From contig NC_067206.1 of the NCBI RefSeq assembly GCF_026262505.1, positions 11,055,507 to 11,119,506 on the forward strand: a DNA stretch of 64,000 nt. The letters run 5' to 3'. Below, in pieces: positions 10,002 to 19,411 of the stretch. The stretch comes from Trichomonas vaginalis G3 (lineage: Eukaryota; Parabasalia; Trichomonadida; Trichomonadidae). How positions within the stretch are numbered: position 1 is the first letter of the stretch; each line of letters starts with the position of its first letter. The position numbers and the translations under genes are program-made. The notes beneath the pieces were generated by a model. It had not been told where the DNA came from, made no database searches, and worked only from the letters and a program-made list of their open reading frames with translations.

Positions 10002-10304
10002 ATGAAGAGAGGAAGGCCAACATGTCACACCATTGCGAAGTTCATATCCATTGTTCGTGGTGGTGAGGAACTGTACTATGAACTCGTAAAAGGCAAATTG
10101 GTCAATGAAAAGAAGTTACAACCTCATCATACGAAATCTCTCACTGAAAAAGACAAAGAATCTGAAAGCATTTCATTTGACATTGATGAGAAGGCTAGCT
10201 CACCACCAGAGGATGTTTTATTCTATCCACCCGAAATATTCCAAGGAATGCCAGCAAACTATGATTTACCCGTAGAAGATGACTTGTTTACTTTTAATGT
10301 TTGA
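10002..10304 (+). CDS. small GRP-motif protein (100 aa)
   Basis: ATG at 10002 lies right after a TCACTTA initiator, which supports a real transcript. The basic N-terminus contains KRGRP, the core of an AT-hook, followed by HTIAKFISIVRGGEELYYEL. The C-terminal half is acidic and Pro-rich (EDVLFYPPEIFQGMP, then DLPVEDDLF), like an activation or docking tail. This suggests a small nuclear DNA-binding protein, but I do not recognise the family. Codon use matches the host genes rather than the Polintons. Confidence 0.6.
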   Translation: MKRGRPTCHTIAKFISIVRGGEELYYELVKGKLVNEKKLQPHHTKSLTEKDKESESISFDIDEKASSPPEDVLFYPPEIFQGMPANYDLPVEDDLFTFNV

Positions 10305-10898
10305 ATCTTATAAATATCTGTACGTATACTCAACATTTTTTAAATGTATTTTATATTTTATTGATTTATCCTCGATTTATACGAGTACTCTGGCACTTTG
10401 TAAATAAAGGATCGAGAAAATGGTGTCATTTATTATGGTTTGAACTTCAATCAAGATTTTATAATTTTTCTGAACAGATTTCTTCAAAATTCAATTCCTT
10501 TCCTTACAAATGGAAAAATATAGAAATATATTCAAGATCCTTTTTCACAACAATGACTTATCATACATAACAAAGCTGTAAGATATCGATGCAAAATGTT
10601 CAAATATTGGACAAAGCTGTAAGGCTGTCATCGCATTATAACATTTTATCTCATAGTGCAAGCTACATTTGTGATTCGAATAAGAGCATTCTTTGCAAAA
10701 TAATTATTAGTGGTTCCAAAATAAAACTCATTAATAAAATACTGTTAATAATATCTGAACATAGTTTAATTGATATGCAATTTATACTTGAAGAGATGTT
10801 GATGGAAATTGAAGTTGTAAAAATGAAAATACAGCTTTAACATATGTTTATACGGCCTATCAGATTTATCATTGGTATTATTTACATTATTTTTTATA
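10305..10898. other. intergenic, upstream of BspA-like gene
   Basis: No supported gene. TATCATTGGT at about 10867 is a possible initiator some 30 nt before the BspA-like ATG. Confidence 0.45.
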
Positions 10899-13166
10899 AT
10901 GTTATGTTTTTATTTTATATTTTATAAATTTTTCTCAAATAATGTTGACTACGAAACAGAAGATATGCATGAAGCCTCCATAAATAGTATTCTCTCATGT
11001 TCCAGCGATCTAACAATTAAAGGTTCTGTAATTTTTGATACAGCAGTCATGAAAATTACAAAAATCAATAAAAATGCATTTGGACAGTGCAAACCGACAA
11101 ATGTCAAGTTACCAGATACCATTGTTTCAATCGGTGATTCATTATTCAAAAATTGCGAATCTTTAATTTCAATAAATATACCTCTTCTTATCAAAACTAT
11201 ACCAGAATCGTGTTTTGAGAACTGTTATAATTTAAGAACAGTTAAATTAAGTAGTTTAACCCAAGAAATCCAGCGAAATGCATTCAAACACTGTTATTCT
11301 CTCAACAACATTGATTTGTCTAGCATTAGCTATATTGGGCCATATGCTTTTTCTTTCTGTTCTAATCTTACGTCAATTTCGATAATGAAACCAGATTCGT
11401 CTATTTTCGAAAGAGCTTTTTACAACTGTACAAGTCTTAATAAGGTTACGTGCATTGATTATTCTATATTTAAATCACCAGAAATCTTTTCTGGTTGCAA
11501 AAATTTGACAGGTTTCTCTTCATCGATCAATATCAGCGGATACATATACGATATCTACAATACCAAGTATGCATCTCTTACAGATATTCCAGATTTCGAT
11601 CAAAAAATCAAATATCCTAATAATACCGTTATAATCAGCTATTTATTTGATAAACTTCCACAAAAAGGACTTACAATAAGCCAATTTGTTTCTTACGTGA
11701 ATCCAGAACTATTTCGTAAAATAGATTCAAATTACAAAATCAAGATCGACAAAAACAATCCAAAATACAAAATCAAGGCAAGTATCATTACATACAATGA
11801 CAGAATCATTAAGGTAATGAACTCAACATTCAATTCAATGAAATTATCATCATCAATTCGAGTTATTTGTGAAAATTCCTTTTCCTACTCAAATCTATCA
11901 TTTCTTATTACTTCCAAGAACCTACATCGCATTGAGCAATACTCATTTTACAGAAGCAGCATTTCTTCCATCCAATTATCAGAAAAGCTTCAAATTATCG
12001 ATTCGTATGCCTTTTATCAGTCAAATCTCTCGTCAATTTATCTTCCAAGATCAGTGCTATTCGTTGGACATCATTCTTTCGCTGGTTGTCCAAATCTAAA
12101 CTCAATTCAAGTGAATTGTTCGAATTCAATTGTTGAGAACTCATTATTTGACTCGTGCAGATCATTAAAAGTCGTCTACTATGACTGCTCTGTTGTTCCT
12201 TGTTCTTGTTTTCTTAATTGTGAAAGATTGAGTTTTGTTTATTTGGATAACAACGTGAAATTGGTAGAACGTGACTCATTTCGCAGTTGTACATCATTAG
12301 AAACAGTCAGAATCGGAAATTCTTTGTCAGAAATCAAGGAAAATGCATTTTACTCCTGTTCCTCATTAATATCAATGGAAATACCTCAATCAATAAGGAA
12401 AATAGGTGAAAATGCTTTTTATGGAACAAAATTTTTGACTTTGAGGTTTATTGTCACAAAAAAATATAAATTTAGATATATTTGTAAAAATTTCATAGAA
12501 CTCGTAAGATTGGAGAATGCGACAGCAATAGAATCATTCGATGTACAAGAATCAATAATTGGATTTGGAAATCGAAGTATTTCAAATAATTTTTATCTTA
12601 CTGAAGCAAATATTCCTATTGGAGTCAAATATTTGGGCGATGAATGCTTTGCAAACTGTTCTTCCCTTAAAACAGTGCTTTTGCCTCATACTTTGAAGAT
12701 TATTGGCAAAAATTGCTTTTTACATTGCAATAATTTGAAAGAAATATCTATCCCAGAGAGTATATACGAGATAGGAGAGTTTGCATTTAGAAATTGCTCA
12801 CTTCTTTCAAGAATTTTTTATTGTTCGGATTTTGATGTGGAAATAAGTCATCCGTTAGTGTTTAACACATCCACACTAATACATGTCAGTAAAAACTACC
12901 AAGGAACTACACTATGCGGCTACAAAGTCATTCAGGAGAAAAACATGAGGTGTAAGTTCACTAAAGCGGCTGTAAATGTATGGAAAAAGAGATTTATGCT
13001 ACTACTATACGTAATTATTGTTGTTAGCTTTGCTGCAATTGCATTTGGCGCAATTTTCCAAAATAAAATTCCAAATAATCAAAATACAGTTGGAAATACC
13101 AACAATGATACACAATTTAACGATCAAATACTAAATCTTAATGATATTAAAGATGTTCTTGATTAA
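10899..13166 (+). CDS. BspA-like leucine-rich repeat surface protein (755 aa)
   Basis: First ATG at 10899 (MLCFYFIFYKFF), giving a short hydrophobic N-terminus that could be a signal or anchor. Residues ~60-680 are TpLRR/BspA-type repeats of about 23 residues with the pattern AFxxCxxLxxIxLPxSVxxIG (for example NAFYSCSSLISMEIPQS, CFANCSSLKTVLLPHT). A transmembrane helix lies near the C-terminus (~700-720, LLLYVIIVVSFAAIAFGAIF), followed by a short Asn-rich tail. The family is very large in Trichomonas vaginalis. Members are thought to sit on the cell surface and bind host cells or matrix, and LRR plus C-terminal TM is the usual layout for the membrane-bound subset. Confidence 0.92.
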   Translation: MLCFYFIFYKFFSNNVDYETEDMHEASINSILSCSSDLTIKGSVIFDTAVMKITKINKNAFGQCKPTNVKLPDTIVSIGDSLFKNCESLISINIPLLIKTIPESCFENCYNLRTVKLSSLTQEIQRNAFKHCYSLNNIDLSSISYIGPYAFSFCSNLTSISIMKPDSSIFERAFYNCTSLNKVTCIDYSIFKSPEIFSGCKNLTGFSSSINISGYIYDIYNTKYASLTDIPDFDQKIKYPNNTVIISYLFDKLPQKGLTISQFVSYVNPELFRKIDSNYKIKIDKNNPKYKIKASIITYNDRIIKVMNSTFNSMKLSSSIRVICENSFSYSNLSFLITSKNLHRIEQYSFYRSSISSIQLSEKLQIIDSYAFYQSNLSSIYLPRSVLFVGHHSFAGCPNLNSIQVNCSNSIVENSLFDSCRSLKVVYYDCSVVPCSCFLNCERLSFVYLDNNVKLVERDSFRSCTSLETVRIGNSLSEIKENAFYSCSSLISMEIPQSIRKIGENAFYGTKFLTLRFIVTKKYKFRYICKNFIELVRLENATAIESFDVQESIIGFGNRSISNNFYLTEANIPIGVKYLGDECFANCSSLKTVLLPHTLKIIGKNCFLHCNNLKEISIPESIYEIGEFAFRNCSLLSRIFYCSDFDVEISHPLVFNTSTLIHVSKNYQGTTLCGYKVIQEKNMRCKFTKAAVNVWKKRFMLLLYVIIVVSFAAIAFGAIFQNKIPNNQNTVGNTNNDTQFNDQILNLNDIKDVLD

Positions 13167-13529
13167 ATTTCCTTATTTTATTTGTTTGTTTGTGATATAA
13201 ATGTATTTGTATGTATTTTTAATGATCAAATTTTTGTTTTAAGGATGCACTTACGCTCATCTAAACTTTAATACAAATTTTTCACAATTGGCGAGAAGTC
13301 ATTAAACATCTGAATTGAAGTCCATGTCATAGGGGTGTAAGTTCACCCTTAAGGATGCACTTACAACTTTCTGACATTAATTCAAATTTTTTTTTATCAC
13401 AATATTCTCATTTTGGATAATTTTTTTGGTCAGGAGAAAGTAAATATAATTTCAGCTATTAAAATAAAGATATTACAAAATAAAGATATTAGTGGATTAT
13501 ATCATTCTTTAAAAGAAAATCAAATACAA
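13167..13529. other. intergenic with short direct repeat
   Basis: Between convergent genes. AAGGATGCACTTAC occurs twice (about 13241 and 13351) around GGGTGTAAGTTCACCC, a near-palindrome. No gene seen. Confidence 0.45.
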
Positions 13530-15032
13530 TTAGAAATCGAAGACAGCAGGAATGTAACCACGCCTCTTATTCTTGTACAGAGAGATGAACTTAAGAAGTG
13601 CGTAAATTAAGATGATAGCAGTGAGACAGAACGCGACCCACGATGGTTTCATCAATGGTTTCTTGACAACTTTGATAACTGGGCAGCATCTGCCGAAAAT
13701 TTCCACTTTCATCTTTACTTTGTCTACGTTATCCTTGAGTTTGTCTGCTTCATCGCGTGCTGACATTGATGATGATAGTGCTTTGTCCAGTTGGTTGTTA
13801 CTAACTCTTATTGCAGTTTTGTTAATCAAATCTAAAACTTTTTGGAGAGATGATGGCAAAAACCTATTGGAGTATAGTTTCTGTGAGTTTATCCAATCAA
13901 CTGTCTTGTTAACTTCCTCATAAACTTGGATCGCGTGTTGTAAATCTCCGAAAATAAAACTTTTTGAAACACTGTCTTCAAAAAGCTCTGAGAAGTCATC
14001 TGAGCCACCATATGGGAATATTGGATGATGTCCACCGAAGGATGTCTTGATTCCAGGGAGGTTTTCGGCAATTGCTGATAAAGCAAGTCGATAAACATCT
14101 TTTTCGGTTGAAAGAATGGCGGAGGTCTTTCCTTCGACGTATGCAATGCTGTCGTTGTCTGGAAAAACAAATGTTGGAAGAATTAACTTCGATTTATCTT
14201 CCTCAAAGGCGTAGGCCATTGACGGGCCAAGGACATGACTATTTGAGAGGATGAGATCCATTAAATCGACGTTGTTGCACTGTGGAGGTCGGAAAATACC
14301 GGCTGCTATCAATGGATAGTTAAAGAGGTTCTTCTTCGTAACAGTAATGCGATCTTTGATTATTCTTGGAAGGATCTTGTATAATGGATCATGAAGCTGG
14401 TTGGTTTTGAGGCTAAATTCTGTAAAACTGATAATTGGAATGTCAAGGGTCGATGGAATTGGATTGTCTTGAATTGGTACATCGGGGAGAACAATTGTAT
14501 TGACGAATTCTGAAATTCTGCGGAATAAAGCGGCTTCCGCGCCGATTTGACCAATATTAAAAGCACAAAATGCAATTTTTGAATTGAAGACAAAGCAATC
14601 ATTTGGCTCTGGTGAATTACCGTATTCTAATTGATAGGATGTATCTGGACCCAAATTAACTAAGAATAAATGTGGATAATCGTCTTTTTTATTACTATTG
14701 ACATGCTGTGTAATGCTCTGAACAATATCAGAGTCGGGGCCGAATTCGTATTGTCGAACTTGTTCGAAATCTGTAGGAACTGAATTTGTTTTTATTGTTT
14801 GAACAGTGTCATGAACAAGCATTCCTGGCATCTCTGCAAAATAGTACTCGATTGTAACATCGAAATTCTTATAATGCTTAGTTCGAGAGAAAATTCCAAG
14901 TGAATCTTCCAATTTGCTTCTAACATTGCTGGCATTTTCAAAGCCACCAAGCTCTACATGAAGTTTAGTACTGATAGGCTTCTCAAGAACAGTGCCATGA
15001 GAAAGGGCAAGGGATAAACAGAAAAAAAGCAT
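13530..15032 (-). CDS. type I membrane protein, possibly PIG-S-like (500 aa)
   Basis: The longer frame starts only with GTG, so the ATG at 15032 (MLFFCLSLALSHG) is used; it gives a signal peptide. Then comes a ~440-residue lumenal/extracellular region and a C-terminal TM helix (SWVAFCLTAIILIYALLKF) with a short basic tail (YKNKRRGY). The topology, length and the helical pre-TM segment (ILDLINKTAIRVSNNQ-like, ALSSSMSARDEAD) recall PIG-S, a GPI transamidase subunit whose lumenal domain ends in EEL.SGH...AF.ASQEA before the last TM. The similarity is weak and judged by eye; another secretory membrane protein is possible. Confidence 0.6.
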   Translation of the reverse strand: MLFFCLSLALSHGTVLEKPISTKLHVELGGFENASNVRSKLEDSLGIFSRTKHYKNFDVTIEYYFAEMPGMLVHDTVQTIKTNSVPTDFEQVRQYEFGPDSDIVQSITQHVNSNKKDDYPHLFLVNLGPDTSYQLEYGNSPEPNDCFVFNSKIAFCAFNIGQIGAEAALFRRISEFVNTIVLPDVPIQDNPIPSTLDIPIISFTEFSLKTNQLHDPLYKILPRIIKDRITVTKKNLFNYPLIAAGIFRPPQCNNVDLMDLILSNSHVLGPSMAYAFEEDKSKLILPTFVFPDNDSIAYVEGKTSAILSTEKDVYRLALSAIAENLPGIKTSFGGHHPIFPYGGSDDFSELFEDSVSKSFIFGDLQHAIQVYEEVNKTVDWINSQKLYSNRFLPSSLQKVLDLINKTAIRVSNNQLDKALSSSMSARDEADKLKDNVDKVKMKVEIFGRCCPVIKVVKKPLMKPSWVAFCLTAIILIYALLKFISLYKNKRRGYIPAVFDF

Positions 15033-15999
15033 TTCACAACAAAAAAAATAAAACAGAAATGATAATTTCACTTCTTTGATTTTTAATAGGACTTAATATT
15101 CAAATTATAAATGATTTAATTTTAATAAAACAATCTAATTTGTTCACAAAGGAACATATTTTCACATTTTCTGAAAAATTCAATAAAAATTACTCAATCA
15201 GAGAGAAATAGCTCGATTGATCCCGGCTATGTAATTATAAAACAAAGATTTAGCTTATTCCAAGAGATTGTTTACTTGATTTTCAGAACATCTGTCAATG
15301 AATCCGATAAAAATGTATCAAGTTATTTGTATACATTCTATATATTAATATAAAACACTTTCATTAAATCATCTTACTGGATATTGGTGACATGTGTATA
15401 CATCTCTCAACTTTGCTCTCATTTAGATGGCGTAAGTAAGTCATGTTAACTCTCTGAAATTTAAAATCAAAACGCACGATAGGATATTGTTTGCAAAAAT
15501 CATTAGAATGATTAAGAGTTCATGAATTAGTATCTCATTCTACAATAGATTGATTAAGCTTGAGAATGAAAGTAAGTTCTTGTTAATATAGTCCATACTT
15601 TTAAGAAAAGTTCTAAAGCAACAAATTCTCCAAATTGTTTGTGAATAAATTTGGTTTTTTAGTATTAATAATTGCTTCAATTGGAATTTATTTGCTTAAT
15701 TTTGAAAATATGAATTTGAAATCAGCTTGAATGGCTTGAAATTAGAATTTCTCTATCCCATTGACCTCGATGATGTGTTGATTTGAAATGGCAATTTCCA
15801 AAATTTTGATGAAATTTGGAATATATAGCCATTTCTAACATTTTCATTTTTGATATTTTTTTGGAACTTTTTGAATTATATTTGATTTTTTAGTCATAAG
15901 TTTAATAGTAATAAAAGAATGAAATCTGAAAAAATATCATAACAAATAATAAGTTACTTTATGATATCTATAAATTTAGTTTTGGAGAAATTTTTAAAT
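15033..15999. other. intergenic, up to the outer Polinton
   Basis: About 970 bp without a convincing gene. TTATCATTTCTG (about 15060, minus strand) may be the initiator of the upstream minus-strand gene. The last bases, TTAAAT (15994-15999), are the expected 6-bp target-site copy of the outer Polinton, but its right counterpart is not present. Confidence 0.45.
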
Positions 16000-16742
16000 A
16001 GTAGTAGGATATGACGGGTTTAGTGACTTTTTTTGTTACATCTATATATAGACGATGCATTAAAATATATTTATTTATAAATCATTAAAAAATTAACATT
16101 AATTTTAAAATAATTTATTTTTTTATCTTTTATAAAAGAAGCTATATATAGATGATGTCAGATATTCCGCGATTAATTAAACATTGTTTAAATCCTGAAT
16201 GGGTTAAACTTCAATTTAAAAATGAAGATTGTGAATTATTAAATGAATATGAAAGCCAAAATAAGCTAATGAGGTATAAATATAATGATAAAGAATATTT
16301 AATTTCATGGAATCAATGGAGTCATAATCAAAGACCTCATAAACGAGAAGAAGAAATTGAAAATAATGAAATGGAAATCATTGATGACATTAAAGAGGAT
16401 GGAATTCCTAAATTTTGTAGAAAAACCTTTAGAACTAAGTTAGGAGCATATAAACGTAGAGTATTAAATCCTGAATATCTTAAACATCAATTTAAAAAGG
16501 AAGACTGTGAATTATTAAACGCTAATGAATATGAAAATGCTAAATCAAAACTGAGATATAAATATATTGGAAGTGATGAAAGGTGTAAAGATAAAGATAA
16601 AGTTTATTCAGTTTCATATAATAACTGGCACACGTTCGGGATAAGAAAACATTTAGGAGATTATGGGAAATGTTCTGAATTCTTTAAATCTAGTATATAC
16701 GAGAGAGTAAAAGAAATTAGAAATAATTATTTTCATGAATAA
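16000..16742. repeat. outer Polinton left terminal inverted repeat
   Basis: Starts 5'-AG. The inner ~285 bp (16459-16742) match 57537-57831 inverted at about 98%, by my count four or five differences. The outer ~460 bp are represented on the right side only by the sister remnant at 1325-1582. Confidence 0.85.
16152..16742 (+). CDS. TIR-encoded two-repeat protein (196 aa)
   Basis: Lies inside the TIR, so the element carried two copies; the second is partly kept at 57537-57831. The protein has two repeats of about 45-55 residues, LNPEWVKLQFKNEDCELLNE and LNPEYLKHQFKKEDCELLNA, each continuing to a RYKY..K.Y..S.N.W block. The pattern resembles the small repeats that accompany HNH and other homing endonucleases in large DNA viruses (F..... 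CELL..Y.....L.Y.C...H...W..F), here without the Cys pairs. I infer a nucleic-acid-binding role, perhaps at the element ends. It looks whole. Confidence 0.7.
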   Translation: MMSDIPRLIKHCLNPEWVKLQFKNEDCELLNEYESQNKLMRYKYNDKEYLISWNQWSHNQRPHKREEEIENNEMEIIDDIKEDGIPKFCRKTFRTKLGAYKRRVLNPEYLKHQFKKEDCELLNANEYENAKSKLRYKYIGSDERCKDKDKVYSVSYNNWHTFGIRKHLGDYGKCSEFFKSSIYERVKEIRNNYFHE

Positions 16743-16805
16743 AAATAAACTTTAAAAATTCATGTCTTACATTTTTGAATAATTTATTTTTTTAATTCGT
16801 AAGAA

Positions 16806-17198
16806 ATGAGTGAATCAAAATTCGTGACTGTGAATCAATTAATGGATAAACTTTCACCAATTCTCACCCAGGTTAAACAAGTAGACGTTTATTTTGATGA
16901 TTGCGTACAAAGTTTATTTTATAAAGGTAAGTTTAATATTAAACCTATTGCTTTTGCATTTGATGGTAAATTAATCGAAAATTCAAAAATTTGGGAATTA
17001 ATTCCGGATATTGAATTTATAACAAATATTAAGGATAAATGGTTTAAACAACAAAACCACCTCACTAAAGTTCTTTGTAGATTAATGATTAAAACTGAGG
17101 AAAAAGAATTTAACGGGTTTAAATATCATCCGTGTAAAATTTTAGAACTTGGTAACGAAAAACTTCAAAAAATTAAACGAAAGACTATCAAAAGATAA
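16806..17198 (+). CDS. Polinton protein of unknown function (130 aa)
   Basis: ATG after TTATTTTTTTAATTCG, an upstream box typical of this element. The protein is rich in Lys, Phe and Ile with a basic tail (KLQKIKRKTIKR). The end of the gene is also kept in the sister remnant at 1325-1582. I do not recognise the family; it may be a DNA-binding or packaging accessory protein. Confidence 0.55.
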   Translation: MSESKFVTVNQLMDKLSPILTQVKQVDVYFDDCVQSLFYKGKFNIKPIAFAFDGKLIENSKIWELIPDIEFITNIKDKWFKQQNHLTKVLCRLMIKTEEKEFNGFKYHPCKILELGNEKLQKIKRKTIKR

Positions 17199-17281
17199 AG
17201 TTGAAAGAGTAAATAAACTCGCTAAAGGTAATGGTAATGATGAAGAAGAATTTGATGAGTTCAACATAGAACTTTAAGAAA

Positions 17282-17650
17282 CTAATGATTATTTGAATTT
17301 ATGAAATCAATTATCTGATTTACTCTTTCTTCAATCTCTTCTATTCTTTTTGTTAAATCATCTATTTTCATTAATGAGGTGATTCTTGATTGAGGAATAG
17401 ATTTCAAACTAATCACCCCCTTTATTTTTGAAATTTTGAATCCATCAACTTTAAACATTTTATTCAATTTACACGTTGTCAATTCTTCAAATAATTTTTT
17501 ATTATTAGCATAATAGTCATTAAATTCTTCAACAGATGAAAAAATTTTTATTTCAGTAATTGGTTTAACAACGTTTATTTTTTGTTGAACATTTTCACTT
17601 TCATTTATTTCTTCCTCCTCTGTTTCATTTATTTTTAAAATCGGTTTCAT
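17282..17650 (-). CDS. small coiled-coil Polinton protein (122 aa)
   Basis: ATG at 17650. Acidic N-terminus (NETEEEEINESENV), central KLNKMFKVDGFKISKIKG block, C-terminal coiled coil (DDLTKRIEEIEERVNQIIDF). The C-terminal helix suggests oligomerisation. Family not recognised. It looks whole. Confidence 0.55.
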   Translation of the reverse strand: MKPILKINETEEEEINESENVQQKINVVKPITEIKIFSSVEEFNDYYANNKKLFEELTTCKLNKMFKVDGFKISKIKGVISLKSIPQSRITSLMKIDDLTKRIEEIEERVNQIIDFINSNNH

Positions 17651-17716
17651 TTATCATTAAATAAAAATTAGAATATAAGTGATGAAATATATTTTTTAAT
17701 TAATATTAAATCAGAA

Positions 17717-17953
17717 ATGGCGGCAGGATTCTTTAAAAAATTATGGGATGGAATTAAGAAAGCTGCAGGTTGGGTTCATAAAAAGATTATTAAACCCGTT
17801 GCAAACTTTTTGGCACCAGTAGCGAAAACGGCAGGAACTATCATAGGTGGAGTATTAGGTACTAAAGCAGGTAATCCGGCGATGGGAGCACAAGCAGGTA
17901 ACGCAATTGGTGGAATAGCTGAAGGAATACTTAATAAAATAGGAGGTAGATAG
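17717..17953 (+). CDS. MAAG-type small amphipathic/Gly-rich protein (78 aa)
   Basis: Starts MAAGFFKKLWDGIKKAAGW, an amphipathic Lys/Trp helix, followed by a Gly/Ala-rich hydrophobic half (TIIGGVLGTKAGNPAMG). A related protein starts MAAGIFKKLW at 40481-40696. In the undisturbed element the two genes lay close together on opposite strands with only the inner Polinton between them now. The form recalls membrane-active minor virion proteins such as adenovirus pVI/pX or phage membrane-remodelling peptides; that is inference. It looks whole. Confidence 0.6.
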   Translation: MAAGFFKKLWDGIKKAAGWVHKKIIKPVANFLAPVAKTAGTIIGGVLGTKAGNPAMGAQAGNAIGGIAEGILNKIGGR

Positions 17954-17968
17954 TTGAAAAATAAATAT

Positions 17969-17974
17969 GAGATC
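17969..17974. repeat. 6-bp target site duplication GAGATC (left)
   Basis: GAGATC directly precedes the inner element's AGTTAGTATCCC terminus and is repeated directly after the other end at 40436-40441. Six-bp duplications are diagnostic of Polinton integrase. Confidence 0.92.
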
Positions 17975-18155
17975 AGTTAGTATCCCTAAGTCGTGTACTG
18001 AGGCACTGCGTTCCTTAGTACGCAATACTTGTGAATTTGACACTTTACAAAACCGTTAACGTATATTTTACAACACAAACACAAACACCAACTTAACCTT
18101 AAATATTTATAAAGCCGCCAACCACTTCACCTTACTACTGTAAAAATAAACGTTC

Positions 18156-18482
18156 TCACTTACAAAAGTATTGCAACTCTTCCCATTGCTGTGCTTCACA
18201 CAATAGTTCATATTCTTCAGTATCGCTGCTGTCGCTCCAATCGTCAGAGTCAAAGTCACTGTCAAAATAAATGTTAGTAAGTTTTGACAAAGCTAATGAA
18301 ACACGTTTACCGTTTGTATCGTATGCTTGTATAAACTTTCCATTCTTCATTCCTTCATAAACGCTCAAACTAACTTTACCCTTTCTCCCTCGTATCTGAT
18401 AGAATGTATTTTCACGAGGAACGAAGAACAAATTCTTGAACTCATGACCGTTGTAGTTTGTTATCTCAATAGTTTTCGTCAT
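18156..18482 (-). CDS. TIR-encoded protein, HNH-tail domain (108 aa), left copy
   Basis: ATG at 18482 (MTKTIEITNYNGHEF) after a TTTATTTTTATTTTATTT box; the frame upstream of the ATG is not needed. Its first ~75 residues (IEITNYNGHEFKNLFF, then FYQIRGRKGKVSLSV and YDTNGKRVSLAL) align with the C-terminal part of the HNH endonuclease at 22855-23436 (VEITDYGKHSFEFYYYV, IDTENKSVILCINKF). The tail is acidic (SDFDSDDWSDSSDTEE). So it is a free-standing form of the accessory domain found behind HNH nucleases in viral proteins. Its placement in the TIR suggests a role at element ends. Both copies look whole. Confidence 0.75.
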   Translation of the reverse strand: MTKTIEITNYNGHEFKNLFFVPRENTFYQIRGRKGKVSLSVYEGMKNGKFIQAYDTNGKRVSLALSKLTNIYFDSDFDSDDWSDSSDTEEYELLCEAQQWEELQYFCK

Positions 18483-18574
18483 TACATCCAAATAAAATAA
18501 AAATAAAATAAAAATAAACTTAAAAATTAATGATATCACCACCCTCACACGTATGAAAACATCCATTTAAATTT

Positions 18575-18622
18575 AGGTGAAGTGGTGAAATCTCACCTCT
18601 TTTTTCACCTCTTTTTTCACCC
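18575..18622. repeat. GGTGA palindromic array 1 (left TIR)
   Basis: AGGTGAAGTGGTGAAATCTC followed by repeated CACCTCTTTTTT units: GGTGA words in one direction meet their complement. One of six copies, all within the inner element. Confidence 0.8.
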
Positions 18623-18637
18623 GTTGAATTCATTGCT

Positions 18638-18874
18638 TTATAACTCTCTTCCTTTCTCCAACTCTTCTAACTTCTTCTTAAGTTCAGCAATGTTGTCCTC
18701 ATGAAGTTTAATCTTTCTCAAAATTCCTTCTTTATCTAATGGTTGCTTTATCTTTCTAAACTGAACTCTACCATCCTTCATAGTATGAACGTAAAAACCT
18801 TCTGGAACCGCTCCTGATTTAATGTATTCTACCAAAAATTTTTGTTTCATTGCTTCAGTGACTTTAGTCGTCAT
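18638..18874 (-). CDS. small coiled-coil protein (78 aa)
   Basis: ATG at 18874 (MTTKVTEAMKQKF); the frame runs further only to a TTG. N-terminal half GFYVHTMKDGRVQFRKIK resembles the start of the small protein at 21188-21445 (YYVSQSKDGKIYVRKRK), so the two may share a short domain. C-terminal half is a coiled coil (EDNIAELKKKLEELEKG). Unknown role. It looks whole. Confidence 0.55.
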   Translation of the reverse strand: MTTKVTEAMKQKFLVEYIKSGAVPEGFYVHTMKDGRVQFRKIKQPLDKEGILRKIKLHEDNIAELKKKLEELEKGREL

Positions 18875-18922
18875 TTCAATCAAATAAAAATGTTCAAATA
18901 AAATAAAAATAACGTTATTTTT

Positions 18923-19381
18923 TCAGTAAGGAAACGCAGGAGTTTTACGATTTATTTGAGGCGTAGGTTCTGGTTTAAATGTTGGAGTCGGTTTAGGAGT
19001 TGACTTTTGAACAGGAGTTTGTACTTCCATAGGTTCAGGAGTCATTGAAGGTTTTGCTTGTGAAGGCGTTGGTTTTAACGAAGGTGTCGGAGTTTGTTCA
19101 AATTCAGCTACTTCAGTATTATTTATAACATTTGCTTTATTTCTTTTCAACATCATAACTGCTCCTGCTGTAGCTAGCAAACCTAGTGGGAGACCATATC
19201 TTATATAAGGACTTGACCAAATGCTATTTTTGACAGGAGCTGGTGGAACACCTAACCTTGGTGAGACTTCTCTTTGCCATTGTGCAGCTCGTAAGAAATA
19301 TTCAATAGGTGCTCCATAATCGTTTGGTAAAGTTTGTTTCATAGATGGTGAAGGTTCACGAGAGCTTGATGAAGAACTCAT
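18923..19381 (-). CDS. single-TM protein with Pro/Thr-rich tail (152 aa)
   Basis: ATG at 19381. Ser-rich start (MSSSSSSREPSPS), then a conserved-looking block (YFLRAAQWQREVSPRLGV), one hydrophobic segment at ~62-78 (YGLPLGLLATAGAVMML) followed by KRNK, and a ~65-residue tail of PTP/KPT repeats. The gene lies next to the capsid-like gene on the same strand, so a minor virion membrane protein is plausible. Not recognised as a family. It looks whole. Confidence 0.55.
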   Translation of the reverse strand: MSSSSSSREPSPSMKQTLPNDYGAPIEYFLRAAQWQREVSPRLGVPPAPVKNSIWSSPYIRYGLPLGLLATAGAVMMLKRNKANVINNTEVAEFEQTPTPSLKPTPSQAKPSMTPEPMEVQTPVQKSTPKPTPTFKPEPTPQINRKTPAFPY

Positions 19382-19411
19382 TTATAAGCTTTAAAAATAA
19401 ACGTTCATCCT

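Larger units (their letters stand above)
17975..18657. repeat. inner element left terminal inverted repeat
   Basis: About 683 bp, inverted copy of 39751-40435. Begins 5'-AG, as Polintons do. Contains a whole small gene and one GGTGA array, so both are duplicated at the two ends. Confidence 0.93.

Noticed and set aside
10301-10840. two small ORFs before the BspA-like gene
   Set aside because: No initiator close to their starts and no recognisable domain.
11869-12099. 76-aa ORF inside the BspA-like gene
   Set aside because: Shadow frame of the leucine-rich repeats.
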